Below, piece by piece: positions 8,196 through 16,845 of a stretch of DNA of 64,000 bases. A program made the translations under genes and the position numbers. The stretch is taken from contig NZ_JOAG01000009.1 in the NCBI RefSeq assembly GCF_000725485.1, positions 248,001-312,000 on the forward strand, in the 5' to 3' direction. Each line of letters starts with the position of its first letter. Position 1 is the first letter of the stretch. A model generated the notes under the pieces. The model searched no databases, was not told the DNA's origin, and saw only the letters and a list, made by a program, of their open reading frames with translations. The DNA is from Nonomuraea candida. Lineage in GTDB: Bacteria > Actinomycetota > Actinomycetes > Streptosporangiales > Streptosporangiaceae.

Positions 8196-9770
8196 ATGAG
8201 GGGCTTGCAGGAGATGCAGAACGTGCAGAACGTGCAGGGTGTACAGGGTGGGGTGCTGGCATGGGTGCGGGGGTGTCCGTGGGTCGTCGATGGTGCGGTG
8301 GCCCTTGGGGCGTTTCTGTACAACTTTCCGGTGGCCACGGCGGCGGAGCTGCCCTACCTCGCTGTGGCGTTGTCCGTGGGGTTGTGCTTGCCGTACGTAT
8401 GGCGGCGGGATCGTCCCGCGCTGAGCTTCGCGGCCATCGCGTTCACGTGCTTCGTCCAGTGGCTGTGCGGCGTGTTGCCGATGCCGGGCAACTACCTGCT
8501 CTTCTTCGGGCTCTACAACGTCGCCTCGCGGTGCGAGCGGCGGGTGTCCGTGGCGGCGGCCGCGTTGATGGTGCTCGGCGTCGTTCTCGGCTTCCTGCGC
8601 TGGGGGCCGGCCCTGACGGCAGGGGCGGGACTGGATCTGTTCACCAACACGGTCGTCGTTCACACGATCTTCATCGCCTCCGTGTGGATCTGGGGGTGCA
8701 CCATCGGCACCCGCCGCGCTTACCTGGCGAGCCTGCAAGAGCACGCCGTACGCCTGGAGCGGGAGCGCGCCCACCAGGCCCAGCTCGCCGCGGCCGCCGA
8801 GCGGGCCCGTATCGCCAGGGAGATGCATGATGTGGTCTCCCACAGCCTCAGTGTCATCGTCGTGCAGGCCGCCGGAGCCGCGCACTGCCTGCGCAGCAAG
8901 CCCGACCGTGCCGAGCAGGCACTGCTGACGATCGGTGAGACAGGGCGCGCCGCGCTGACCGAGATGCGGCACATGCTGGGCGTGCTGCGCAACGGCGAGG
9001 CCGTGGCCCACCCGTACGCTCCGCAACCAGGGGTGGCGCAGCTCGGTCAGCTGGTGGAGGAGGCCCGGAGCTCGGGCCTGCCCGTCGAGCTCACGGTGCA
9101 AGGGGTTCCACGGGAGCTGCCGGCCGGTATGGAGCTCGCGGTGTACCGCATCGTGCAGGAGGCACTGACCAACACCCGCAAGCACGCCGGGCCCGGAGTG
9201 AGCTGGGTGCGGGTGGTGTTGCGGTACGGGAACGGCGAACTGGAGGCACGCATCTCCGACAACGGCCGTGGCCCGATCCTTTCATCCGGCGGCGTCCCAG
9301 GTGACGAGGCCGGCGGCGTCGCAGGGGGCGAGACCGGCGGTCTGTTCGGCGGTGCGTTCGGCGGTGTTGCGGGTGCTGCATCTGGTGCTGCGTCCGGTGG
9401 CGTGGGCGGTGGTGGTCTTGGTGGCGTGGTGGATGGTGGGTCCGGTGGCGGGGGCAGCGGGGCGTTCGGCGGAGGGGGTGGCGGTTTTGGGGGAGTAGCT
9501 GGTGGCGGGGACAGTGTCGCTGGTGGGGGTTTCAGCGGCGGGGCCTATGGGGCGGCTGGGGATTCGGCTCCGGGCATGGCCGGGGGGATGGCCGGCGGGC
9601 ATGGGCTCGTGGGGATGCGGGAGCGGGTTGCCGCCTATGGCGGATCTCTTCGGAGTGGTGCGCGGGTTGGAGGAGGGTTTGAGGTCGTCGCGGTCTTGCC
9701 GTTCGATGCTCAGACCGGGGACGGCTTTGGGCAGCCGCGATCCGTGTCCTCTTCGACGAGTCCGAAGTGA
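8196..9770 (+). CDS. NarL-family sensor histidine kinase with Gly-rich insertion
   Basis: About 524 aa from ATG 8196 (start uncertain). Five or six membrane helices (residues about 20-165) are followed by a coiled coil, the HisKA_3 dimerisation motif RIAREMHDVVSHSLSVIVVQ with the phosphoacceptor His, and a HATPase domain with N-box ALTNTRKHAG and G1 box DNGRG. The second glycine box, GHGLVGMRERV, should follow within about 15 residues, but here about 110 residues of Gly/Ala/Ser repeat intervene (nt about 9280-9595). This lies in the ATP-lid and is far longer than normal, yet the frame and the C-terminal lobe are intact. There is no adjacent response regulator; the orphan regulator at 2512 is a possible partner. 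It sits downstream of the MacB/FtsX pair, which it may sense or control. Confidence 0.85.
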   Translation: MRGLQEMQNVQNVQGVQGGVLAWVRGCPWVVDGAVALGAFLYNFPVATAAELPYLAVALSVGLCLPYVWRRDRPALSFAAIAFTCFVQWLCGVLPMPGNYLLFFGLYNVASRCERRVSVAAAALMVLGVVLGFLRWGPALTAGAGLDLFTNTVVVHTIFIASVWIWGCTIGTRRAYLASLQEHAVRLERERAHQAQLAAAAERARIAREMHDVVSHSLSVIVVQAAGAAHCLRSKPDRAEQALLTIGETGRAALTEMRHMLGVLRNGEAVAHPYAPQPGVAQLGQLVEEARSSGLPVELTVQGVPRELPAGMELAVYRIVQEALTNTRKHAGPGVSWVRVVLRYGNGELEARISDNGRGPILSSGGVPGDEAGGVAGGETGGLFGGAFGGVAGAASGAASGGVGGGGLGGVVDGGSGGGGSGAFGGGGGGFGGVAGGGDSVAGGGFSGGAYGAAGDSAPGMAGGMAGGHGLVGMRERVAAYGGSLRSGARVGGGFEVVAVLPFDAQTGDGFGQPRSVSSSTSPK

Positions 9771-9799
9771 GAGGGGTTGTGGCAGGGGAGAGGGTGGGT

Positions 9800-9828
9800 C
9801 CTTGTCGGCGATGGGATCGCCGACAAGG
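9800..9828. terminator. Bidirectional hairpin terminator
   Basis: CCTTGTCGGCGAT (9800-9812) and its exact reverse complement (9816-9828) surround a GGG loop. It sits 29 bp after the kinase stop and 8 bp from the stop of the convergent gene, so it can end both transcripts. Confidence 0.85.
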
Positions 9829-9836
9829 AGGGGTTA

Positions 9837-10190
9837 TTAGTGGGTGTCTGTGGTGATTCGAGAGGATTGGCGGAATTTGGCTTGTTGATCGGCTTGCTCG
9901 GATTCCTCGGGGGTCAGCCAGCGCCGTATGAGATGGTGGAACAGGTCGATATCGATACTGCTGGGGTGATTATTCTCGTGGTCGTCGATGCGCCGGTAGC
10001 ACACCTGGGGAAGTAGCGTTCGGACGGGCTCGGCAACTTGGGTGATCATGCAGCGTGCTGGACGTTTGCCGTGTTCTAGGTCAGTTTCCCATTCCAGCGC
10101 GTGTTCGAACCATTTGCCGTGTTCCGGGGTTGTGCTAATGATCACCCCTTCATTATTCCGGGCGGCTTTCGGGATGGCAGGAAAACTCAC
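9837..10190 (-). CDS. Hypothetical protein, 117 aa
   Basis: A soluble acidic-to-neutral protein with no family I recognise. It is rich in His, Glu and Arg, ends in TTDTH, and has no signal peptide, membrane segment or repeats. Its base composition is less GC-rich and less GC3-biased than its neighbours (runs such as gtgattattctcgtg on the plus strand), which suggests transfer or a region under different constraint. The convergent hairpin at 9800-9828 and well-formed amino-acid composition support a real gene. The GTG start at 10190 has no clear ribosome site, so the true start could be internal. Confidence 0.55.
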   Translation of the reverse strand: MSFPAIPKAARNNEGVIISTTPEHGKWFEHALEWETDLEHGKRPARCMITQVAEPVRTLLPQVCYRRIDDHENNHPSSIDIDLFHHLIRRWLTPEESEQADQQAKFRQSSRITTDTH

Positions 10191-10749
10191 GATCTGATGC
10201 TGAGGATGATTCCTTGTTTTCTGGGCGCGTTCGAGGGCGTTGCCGGCTTGCTACAGGGCAAGGTCAGAGTTTGCGGCCCGTCGGTGGCGGCAGCCCCTCG
10301 CGCCCTAAGCGCACACCTCCACGGTCGTAGCGCCGCCCTACATTCCGGCCTGCCTTGGGGTGGTGGGGGCCTGGGGTGGTGCGGCTTTGGGGGGTGGTGC
10401 GGCTCTGGGAGGGTGCGGGCTCTGGGGGCAGTGCGGGCGCTGGGGTGGTGGGGGCGGTGGGGTTCTGGGGCGACGCCGGTTCTGGGGCGGTGGGGGCTTC
10501 GAGGTGGTGCGGGTTCTGGGGGTGGGGCGGGTTCTCGGGTGGTGGCGGCTTTGGGCCGGTGCTGGTTTGAGGTGCTGGGTGTCTGGGGTGATGGTGATGG
10601 GCTCGGCGTGCTGGGGTTGCTGTTGCGTGAGGCCTGGGTGGGGGCTGCTGTGGTGAGGGAGGTGTGTGGGTCTGGGGGAGATGGTGGGGTGGTGCCGGAT
10701 ATGTTCTTCATTGGTTGTCTTTATGTTCGGTCTGGGGGAGTCGTCGCTC
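10191..10749. other. G-rich low-complexity spacer
   Basis: From about 10355 to 10740 the plus strand is a near-continuous series of GGGG runs separated by T, CT or GCT (unit like TGGGGTGGTG), with strong strand asymmetry. Translations in all frames are Gly/Trp or Pro/Arg low complexity, so I see no gene. Runs of four or more G at short spacing could form G-quadruplexes. It ends just before the ribosome site of the lipoprotein gene. Confidence 0.6.
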
Positions 10750-11787
10750 GTGCGTGGAACGCTGTTGATCGTGGCTCTCGTGCTGAGCCTGTCCGCGTGC
10801 GGGGTGGTGCCTCCGCTGGTCAACTGGCCTCCCGGTGTGCCTCCACGGCCTCCGCTGTCACAATCCGCGTCGCCGTCGCCGAGCGGGGATCCGTCCGCCA
10901 GCGCTGTTCCGTCCGGCAGCGCTGTTCCGTCGGCGAGCGCGGTTCCGTCTACGGGTGCGGTTCCGTCTACGGGTGCGGTTCCGTCTGCGACTGCCGTGCC
11001 GTCCGCGAGTGTGGCGCCTATTCCTTCCGGTACGAGGGAGGCGCTGACGGCCGGGCGGGCGCGGCAGACCATGCGGGATTGGGTGCGCAAGTACAACGCG
11101 ACGATCAAGAAGCGCAAGTGGTGGAGAGAGGACTCCCGGCTCGACGCGCTGTTCGTCGAGGGGGCGTTGCACGAGGGCGTGCTCGAACGCAACCACGAGG
11201 ACTTCGGGTGGGAGCCGGGGCACAAGCCGATCAACCCGACCGGCACCCCGGTGGTCTACCTGCCCAGGCCCGAGCAGCAGCCTTCGTTCGGTGACTGGTT
11301 CATCGCGCAGGCCACTTACAAGGACACCAAGGGGCACTCACGTCCGCACGTGCTCGCGTTTCTTCGCACGCCCGGGGAGTCCTTCCGGCTGGCCGTCGCT
11401 GCTCCCATCCACTGGGGGCAGCGGATGCCCAGGCCGCAGCTCGACGCCGACGGTTACGTCACGGACATGGACAACGACATGGCCCGCGCCGTGGCCAAGG
11501 AGTACCTGAACTTCTGGAACAACGAGAAGAAGGAGGGCGCCTCCGGCTACCGGCTGGCCAAGAACAGCTTTAGCCGTAAGGCGTTTCCCGAGGTGTACAA
11601 GGGGTTGTACGTCAGGTTCGCCGGACATGGCTCGGTCTTCGGCTTCCGTACGGCGGACGGCGGCTCGTTCTTCCTCTTCGCCATGATCAATGACTCCAAG
11701 AGCGTCAACCAGGTGCTGAGCGAGGCGCTGCTGGTGCCCAAGGGCAGCAAGACCATTCAGGAACTGGGCGCCAACTGGTTCTCCTAG
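10750..11787 (+). CDS. Secreted lipoprotein, Ser/Pro/Ala repeat linker
   Basis: About 345 aa. GTG 10750 is preferred: GGGGGAG ends 9 nt upstream and the product begins with an ideal lipoprotein signal (MRGTLLIVALVLSLSAC), lipobox LSAC with Cys17. ATG 10723 upstream has no ribosome site. A linker of AVPSxx units (nt about 10899-11015, 18-bp period) tethers a folded domain of about 240 residues with no family I recognise, rich in Trp, Lys and aromatic residues. It is anchored outside the membrane. It is convergent with the MFS gene and not in an evident operon. Function unknown; the layout (lipid anchor, flexible stalk, globular domain) is typical of cell-surface proteins. Confidence 0.8.
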   Translation: MRGTLLIVALVLSLSACGVVPPLVNWPPGVPPRPPLSQSASPSPSGDPSASAVPSGSAVPSASAVPSTGAVPSTGAVPSATAVPSASVAPIPSGTREALTAGRARQTMRDWVRKYNATIKKRKWWREDSRLDALFVEGALHEGVLERNHEDFGWEPGHKPINPTGTPVVYLPRPEQQPSFGDWFIAQATYKDTKGHSRPHVLAFLRTPGESFRLAVAAPIHWGQRMPRPQLDADGYVTDMDNDMARAVAKEYLNFWNNEKKEGASGYRLAKNSFSRKAFPEVYKGLYVRFAGHGSVFGFRTADGGSFFLFAMINDSKSVNQVLSEALLVPKGSKTIQELGANWFS

Positions 11788-11854
11788 CCGGCGACCCGGC
11801 CAACGCCCTTGGCCAGCCGGCGGCCCCCGCCTGGCCGCCGGCTGGTTGCGCTCG

Positions 11855-12230
11855 GTTCGCGGGTGGTGCCTGGTCTGGGTTCGGCACCCCGGGTGGTGCC
11901 TGGTTGGGTTCGGTGTGGAGGGCGGCGTTCTGCTGCGTCGTTGTCACGCTGGTCCGGATTGAGCGCGCGTTTGGCTGTGCCGGCGTCTGGACAGGGCGGG
12001 GATCGGTGGGCGGCGCCTTGCTGCGTCGTTGTCACGCTGGTTCGGTTGAGTGGGCTATGGGCCGCCTTGCCGTTCTTGCACAGGGTTCCGTTGGGTGGAC
12101 TGTGTGCCGCCTTGCCGTTCTTACGCCGGGTTCGGTTGCGTGGGTGGGCCGCCCTGCCGTTCTTGCGCCGGGTTCGGTTGGACGGGTACGTCCCGCCGTG
12201 CCCGCGTTACGCCGGGCCCGGTTCGATGGT
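11855..12230. repeat. Nested imperfect repeats between convergent genes
   Basis: Spacer 11788-12206 contains two copies of GTGGTGCCTGGT...GGGTTCGG (about 11861 and 11894), two of TGCTGCGTCGTTGTCACGCT (11931 and 12019) and at least three of a unit with GCCGCCTTGCCGTTCTT plus CGGGTTCGGTTG (12061, 12107, 12149). The last copies run into the end of the MFS gene. No gene is convincing here. Confidence 0.6.
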
Positions 12231-13739
12231 TCTGGCTGCCCGTGCCGGAAGCAGCAGGGCGGTGGCGACCACGGCCACCGACAGCACCGCGCCGATGACG
12301 AAGGCCAGTCGCATGCCGCCCAGCGCGGCGAGCGTGTCGGTGAGGCCCGTGGACCGGAGCGCGTCGGCGCGCACGCTCATCACGGTGACCACGAGCGCGG
12401 TGCCGAAGGCCGCCGAGACCTGCTGCAACGTGCTCAGGATCGAGCTGCCGTGGGAGTAGAGCCGCGGAGGGACCGCGCCGAGCCCGAGGGTGAACACCGG
12501 CGTGAACGTCAGGGCCAGGCTCACCATCAGCAGCGCGTGCAGGCCGAGGATCTGCCAGTACGGCATGGTCATCGAGACCTGGGTGAATCCGGTGAGCGCC
12601 AGCATGATCCCGATCGCGCCGGGGATGACGAGCACGCGGCCGCCGTACTGGTCGAACAGGCGGCCGACGGCCGGACCGAGCAAACCCATCGCCAGGCCGC
12701 CCGGCATCACGAGGAGCCCGGTCTCCAGGGCGTTGAGCTGGCGCACGCTCTGCAGGTAGAGCGGTAGCAGGATCATCGAGCCGAGCATCGCCATGAACGC
12801 CACCGACATCATGACCAGCGCGACCGTGTAGGTACGGTGGCGCAGGGTGCGCAGGTCGAGCAGCGGCACCCCGCGCTTCTGCAACGACAACTGGCGCAGC
12901 ACGAAGACGGCGATGGTGATCAGACCGGCCGCCACGATCGCGGCGGCCACGCCCGCGTCGCCGCCCTCGAACCGGCTCAGCCCGTAGACCAGCCCGCCGA
13001 AGCCGGCCGCCGCCGTCACCACACTCAGCCAGTCGATGCTGCTCGACCGGGGCTCGCCGATGTTCTCGAGCCGCTTCAGGCCGCGCCACGTGATCAGGGC
13101 GGCGATGGGCAGCACCACGGCGAACAGCAGCCGCCACGGCCCGACCTGGAGGAGCACTCCCGAGACCGCCGGGCCCATCGCGGGCGCGACCGAGATCGCC
13201 AGGGTGACGTTGCCCATCACCCGGCCGCGGTCCTCCTCGGGCACCACCTGCATCAGCGTGGTCATCAGCAGCGGCATCATCACGGCCGTGCCGGACGCCT
13301 GGATGATGCGCGCGCCCAGCAGCACCTCGAACGACGGAGCGACGATGGCCACCGCCGTGCCGAGCAGGAACAGGCCCATCGCGACCGAGTAGGCGCGGCG
13401 GGTGGGCACCCGTTGCAGGAACCAGCCGGTGATCGGGATGACCGCGGCCATGGTCAGCATGAAGGCGGTCGAGAGCCACTGCGCGGTCTGCTCGCTGATG
13501 CGCATCGCGGCCATCAGCTCGGGGATCGCGTTGATCATGATGGTCTCGTTGAGGATCACCACGAACGTGGCGAGCACGAGCAGCCGGATCACGGCCGGCG
13601 TGCGCCCCGGCGTGACGGCCGCGGGCCTGGCATTCGCATCGAGTTGTGGGCTGTGCACGGCACCTCGATCGGGATTGTCGGGCGGAACGCGGTCAAGGCC
13701 GGCGTCATGGACTCGGGTCTCAGAAGAAGTCGCGGTCAT
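12207..13739 (-). CDS. DHA2-family MFS drug exporter (EmrB/QacA type)
   Basis: About 510 aa with roughly 14 hydrophobic segments, the DHA2 drug:proton antiporter size and layout. The first helix contains LATFVVILNETIMINAIPEL and is followed by WLSTAFMLTMAAVIPITGWF, the recognisable EmrB/QacA N-terminal signature; motif A-like GRVMG is in the cytoplasmic loop and GPAVSGVLL in helix 5. ATG 13739 is used; GTG 13760 upstream is possible. It sits alone between repeat-rich spacers with no adjacent regulator. Substrate unknown; the family exports drugs, dyes or metabolites. Confidence 0.92.
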   Translation of the reverse strand: MTATSSETRVHDAGLDRVPPDNPDRGAVHSPQLDANARPAAVTPGRTPAVIRLLVLATFVVILNETIMINAIPELMAAMRISEQTAQWLSTAFMLTMAAVIPITGWFLQRVPTRRAYSVAMGLFLLGTAVAIVAPSFEVLLGARIIQASGTAVMMPLLMTTLMQVVPEEDRGRVMGNVTLAISVAPAMGPAVSGVLLQVGPWRLLFAVVLPIAALITWRGLKRLENIGEPRSSSIDWLSVVTAAAGFGGLVYGLSRFEGGDAGVAAAIVAAGLITIAVFVLRQLSLQKRGVPLLDLRTLRHRTYTVALVMMSVAFMAMLGSMILLPLYLQSVRQLNALETGLLVMPGGLAMGLLGPAVGRLFDQYGGRVLVIPGAIGIMLALTGFTQVSMTMPYWQILGLHALLMVSLALTFTPVFTLGLGAVPPRLYSHGSSILSTLQQVSAAFGTALVVTVMSVRADALRSTGLTDTLAALGGMRLAFVIGAVLSVAVVATALLLPARAARTIEPGPA

Positions 13740-13954
13740 GTACAGACTGACCGGGACCACTGACAGAACTCATCGCCTGCTCCCCACATTGCGGCAAGTG
13801 ATGCGAAATGTCACCTGATTTTCACGCTAAGTGAACGGGTGGCGTGGCCCATGGGTTTCATGCGTTGGCCGGGTTGCACGGGTTGAGTGGTGGGTTGAGT
13901 GAGCGGCCGAGCTCCGTCACCTTCGGCCGTTGGTAGCGATCGCGCGGGTGCGGC

Positions 13955-14160
13955 GGTGAAGGGGGCCGCAATGCGGCGGTGAAGGGGGCCGCAATGCCGC
14001 GGTGAAGGGGGCCGGGGTGTGGGTGGTGAAGGGGGCCGCAATGCCGCGGTGAAGGGGGCCGGGGTGTGGGTGGTGAAGGGGCCGGAATGCGGCGGTGAAG
14101 GGGGTCGGGGTGTGGGTGGTGAAGGAGGGCCGGGGTGTGGGTGGTGAAGGAGGGAGTGCG
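13955..14160 (+). repeat. Nine-unit tandem array, 18-25 bp, two unit types
   Basis: Each unit begins GGTGAAGG. Type A continues GGGCCGCAATGCCGC and type B GGGCCGGGGTGTGGGT; the order is A A B A B A B B and a short last unit. It lies in the 750-bp spacer between the MFS gene start (13739) and the rhamnogalacturonan lyase end (14491). Units differ in length, so it is not coding in one frame. The rest, 14161-14490, shows nothing I can name. Confidence 0.85.
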
Positions 14161-14490
14161 TTTGGGTGTCACAGCCGTACGGGCTGTGCTTTCGCCGGGT
14201 CCGCTCTCGGCGGCGCCTCGGCCGGGCATCCGCACGGAGGCGGGTCGCTGGGTGCGGTGGCGCTGGTCATCGGGCTGGGCTGGACCTGCGCGAGGCTCAT
14301 CCGGGGTACTGGACGGGGGTGGCGGGGACCGGCGGGTGCTCGGCCAGGACGCGTGTTCCGCCGGGATGGCGGCCAGCATGGCCTTCATGGCGGCGCTGGC
14401 CCTCTGACGGTGTCAGGCGTTCGGTACGGAAGCGGGCGTGAGGACGCCGCGGGGCGCCGGACGTGGGTCGAGGCCCCGCGGCGGAGGGGG

Positions 14491-16518
14491 TCAGCGGCCG
14501 GCGTAGCGGATGTTCGGGCGGGACGGCGTGGTCATGCCGTGGCCGAGGAAGTAGTCGACGTTGCCGGACTGCAGGTAGCCCTTGAGGGTCAGGCCGTTAC
14601 GGTAGGCCGGGTTGTGGGCCAGGGTGTAGAGCCGGGTGTCGGTCGGCCGGTCGGTGGTGAAGATGATCAGCTCGTCGTACGTGGCGTTGGTCAGCACCAC
14701 CTCCTCGCGCCAGTCGCCGAGGATGTCGCCGATCAGGTGCGGGTAGACGGAGTTGCCCAGAGCGGTCACCGCGCCGTACTCCGAGGTGGTCACCACGCGG
14801 GGGAGCGTGGCCGGCGGGGTCGGGTTGGCGGGGTCCCACTTCTCGATGCGGGCGTCGCGCCGCTCGGGGAAGGGGTCGGAGTTGAACAGCTCGCGCAGCG
14901 GGTCGCCGTCCCACCACACGCCCATGTGCGGCCACGGCTGCTTGCTGGTGTCGGGCTCGGCGAGCCGGTTGGTCGCGGCGTTGTAGAGGCCGGTGGGCCT
15001 GCCCTGCTCGTAGTTGACCTCGCCGTTGATGGACCAGACCTCCATGCCGGGGAAGCGGGGGTCGATGTCGGCGACCATGCCGCGGCCGGCGTCGGCGCCG
15101 GGTTCGGTGGTGCGGTGCTGCCAGATCATGGCGCCGGTGGCGGCGTCGTAGTAGTAGTCGAGCAGCCCGCCGGGGTGGTCCTGCTGGATGCCGTACCCCT
15201 CCAGGCCCGGCCTGGCGGGGTCGATGTCGGCGATGAACCAGCGGTCGCCGTGGATGATCCCGTGCGGGGCGAGGCTGTAGCGCAGGGTGCCGTCACCGTT
15301 GAGGACGAACCCGATCTCGCCGACCTCGTCCTTGCCGTCGCCGTCCACGTCCACGATGCGGGTGTTGTGGCCGTCGGGCAGGTCCTGGTCGCCGCGCAGG
15401 AACTTCCACTGCTGGTTCAGCGCGCGGCCGTCGAACGTCCACGCGGTGTACATGAGGTTGAAGCCGCCGTTGCCGATCCGGTTCTTCATGTACGCGACCA
15501 GGCTCGGCGTCTTCCCGTCCAGGTAGCCGACGCCGAAGCGGGCGTACATGGGGCCGTCGGCGAGGTAGTCGCCGGGCACCGGGGCCGTCGCCCTGGGCGC
15601 GCCGGTACGGCCGTCGAGGATGGCGATCGACTGGCGCACGTCGTCGGTCTCGGTGTGCTTGCTGCCGTCGCCGAACGTGACGCCGTCGGCGACCCGGACG
15701 GCCACCTCGGCCCGGCCGTCGCCGTCGAGGTCGTAGACCGTGACGCCGTCGTTGTGGCCGACGTCGACGGTGGCCGAGCCGCCCTCGATGTTGTTCTGGT
15801 TCACGCTGTTGGGGCCCAGGTCGACCTCCCACAGGAACCTGCCGTCGCTGCGGTAGGCCTCCAGCTTCTGGGGAGCGGTCTGGCGGTCCAGCACGTAGTC
15901 GTAGGCGCCGTCGCCGTCGAGGTCGCCGACCCAGACGAACTTGATCCGCCCGCCCTCGCGCAGCGGTACGCGGACCGCCGGCTCTGTCGCGTGGCCCGCC
16001 GTCAGGGTGAACGGCCGGCTCGGCGGCTGCGGGCGGCGGTCGAGCACCGGGCGTACCCGGTAGCGGTTGGTCCTGCCGAGGTCGGCGGTGGTGTCGACGT
16101 AGTTGGTGCCCTTGGTCAGCACCCTGCGGTTGAGCTTGCGGTACGGCCCGCCGTCGGTGGACCGTTCGACGTCGAAGCCGATGCCCTGCGGGTCGAGCCC
16201 GAGCAGGCGCCAGCTGACCAGCACCTCCTTCTCGCCCGACCGCACGGCCACCACGCCGCGGTCGAGCCGCTCCATCAGCCGCCCGTCCCCGCCGTGGCCG
16301 TGGCCGTTGCCGTTGCCGTTGCCGTTGCCGTGACCGTGACCGGCGGTCTCGGCCCGTGCCGGCTGCGGCTGTGTCACGGGGGCGGCCGCCGCCGGGCCCG
16401 CCGCCGGGCCGATGGCCAGGCTGGTCAGCACGCAGAGCGTCAGCGCTCTCATGGCGCGGTTCTTGCCGGGTGTGCTTCGGGACTCAACAGGAGGGGTACG
16501 CCGGGACGTCATCGCCAT
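14491..16518 (-). CDS. Secreted rhamnogalacturonan lyase (PL11-like)
   Basis: About 675 aa. A Sec signal (RALTLCVLTSLAIGPAAGPAAA) follows a basic N-terminus; then a Gly/Asn/His-rich linker (GHGHGNGNGNGNGHGHG), a fibronectin-like domain (about 95-190) and an eight-bladed propeller. The propeller has repeated Ca-binding motifs DLDGDGAYD, DLDGDGRAEVAV and DVDGDGKDEVGE, and ends in GYLQSGNVDYFLGHGM. This is the architecture of Bacillus YesW/YesX, which cleave the rhamnogalacturonan I backbone of pectin by beta-elimination. ATG 16518 has TGGAG 8 nt upstream. Operator-like palindromes lie upstream (16569, 16752). No other pectin genes are adjacent. Confidence 0.92.
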   Translation of the reverse strand: MAMTSRRTPPVESRSTPGKNRAMRALTLCVLTSLAIGPAAGPAAAAPVTQPQPARAETAGHGHGNGNGNGNGHGHGGDGRLMERLDRGVVAVRSGEKEVLVSWRLLGLDPQGIGFDVERSTDGGPYRKLNRRVLTKGTNYVDTTADLGRTNRYRVRPVLDRRPQPPSRPFTLTAGHATEPAVRVPLREGGRIKFVWVGDLDGDGAYDYVLDRQTAPQKLEAYRSDGRFLWEVDLGPNSVNQNNIEGGSATVDVGHNDGVTVYDLDGDGRAEVAVRVADGVTFGDGSKHTETDDVRQSIAILDGRTGAPRATAPVPGDYLADGPMYARFGVGYLDGKTPSLVAYMKNRIGNGGFNLMYTAWTFDGRALNQQWKFLRGDQDLPDGHNTRIVDVDGDGKDEVGEIGFVLNGDGTLRYSLAPHGIIHGDRWFIADIDPARPGLEGYGIQQDHPGGLLDYYYDAATGAMIWQHRTTEPGADAGRGMVADIDPRFPGMEVWSINGEVNYEQGRPTGLYNAATNRLAEPDTSKQPWPHMGVWWDGDPLRELFNSDPFPERRDARIEKWDPANPTPPATLPRVVTTSEYGAVTALGNSVYPHLIGDILGDWREEVVLTNATYDELIIFTTDRPTDTRLYTLAHNPAYRNGLTLKGYLQSGNVDYFLGHGMTTPSRPNIRYAGR

Positions 16519-16568
16519 AGGGGGGCTCCAGTCGGATGGGCGAAACATCGATGAAACGGCCATGAGTT

Positions 16569-16579
16569 GAACCGTTTAC
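16569..16579 (-). promoter_or_regulatory. Operator-like half of a TAAAC-GTTTA palindrome
   Basis: On the minus strand this reads GTAAACGGTTC, close to the perfect palindrome at 16752-16762. It lies about 50 bp upstream of the lyase start. Such sequences resemble LacI-family sugar-regulator operators; the regulator is not in the window. Confidence 0.5.
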
Positions 16580-16751
16580 TACGGGAGGAATCGCAACATG
16601 CGCAGCATCCCCTGTCAAGGTGGAGTTCTCCGCATGGATGCGGTTGCAGTGCGATAGCGCCGACGGCTGGTCTCCGGTGCAAGGGGCCTCGGCTGATCAG
16701 GACAAATGTCGGGAGATCGAAGGCTGGGACGCCTCCGTGGCGTCGCTGCTG

Positions 16752-16762
16752 TAAACGGTTTA
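16752..16762. promoter_or_regulatory. Perfect palindrome TAAACGGTTTA
   Basis: An 11-bp perfect palindrome about 235 bp upstream of the lyase start, matching the partial site at 16569. The pair could bind one LacI-type regulator with looping. It is closer to the iron operon start but has no likeness to an iron box. Confidence 0.5.
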
Positions 16763-16799
16763 TCCACCGGGTGGCCGGGCTGGTCCGGGGTTTGGGCGT

Positions 16800-16818
16800 T
16801 TAGGTTAGGCTCTCCTCA
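16800..16818 (+). promoter_or_regulatory. IdeR/DmdR-like iron box 1
   Basis: TTAGGTTAGGCTCTCCTCA matches the established actinobacterial iron box TTAGGTTAGGCTAACCTAA fully in the first 12 positions and in CCT of the last half. It sits about 65 bp upstream of the first FecCD permease, so that operon should be repressed by iron-loaded IdeR/DmdR. Confidence 0.8.
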
Positions 16819-16845
16819 TTTTGAGGCCCGAGTTCCGGAGGAAGC

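Noticed and set aside
13955..14160. CRISPR array
   Set aside because: Units are directly adjacent with no unique spacers and no cas genes are present.
14095..16554. 819-residue plus-strand frame over the lyase
   Set aside because: It is antisense to a well-conserved propeller enzyme and begins in a tandem repeat.
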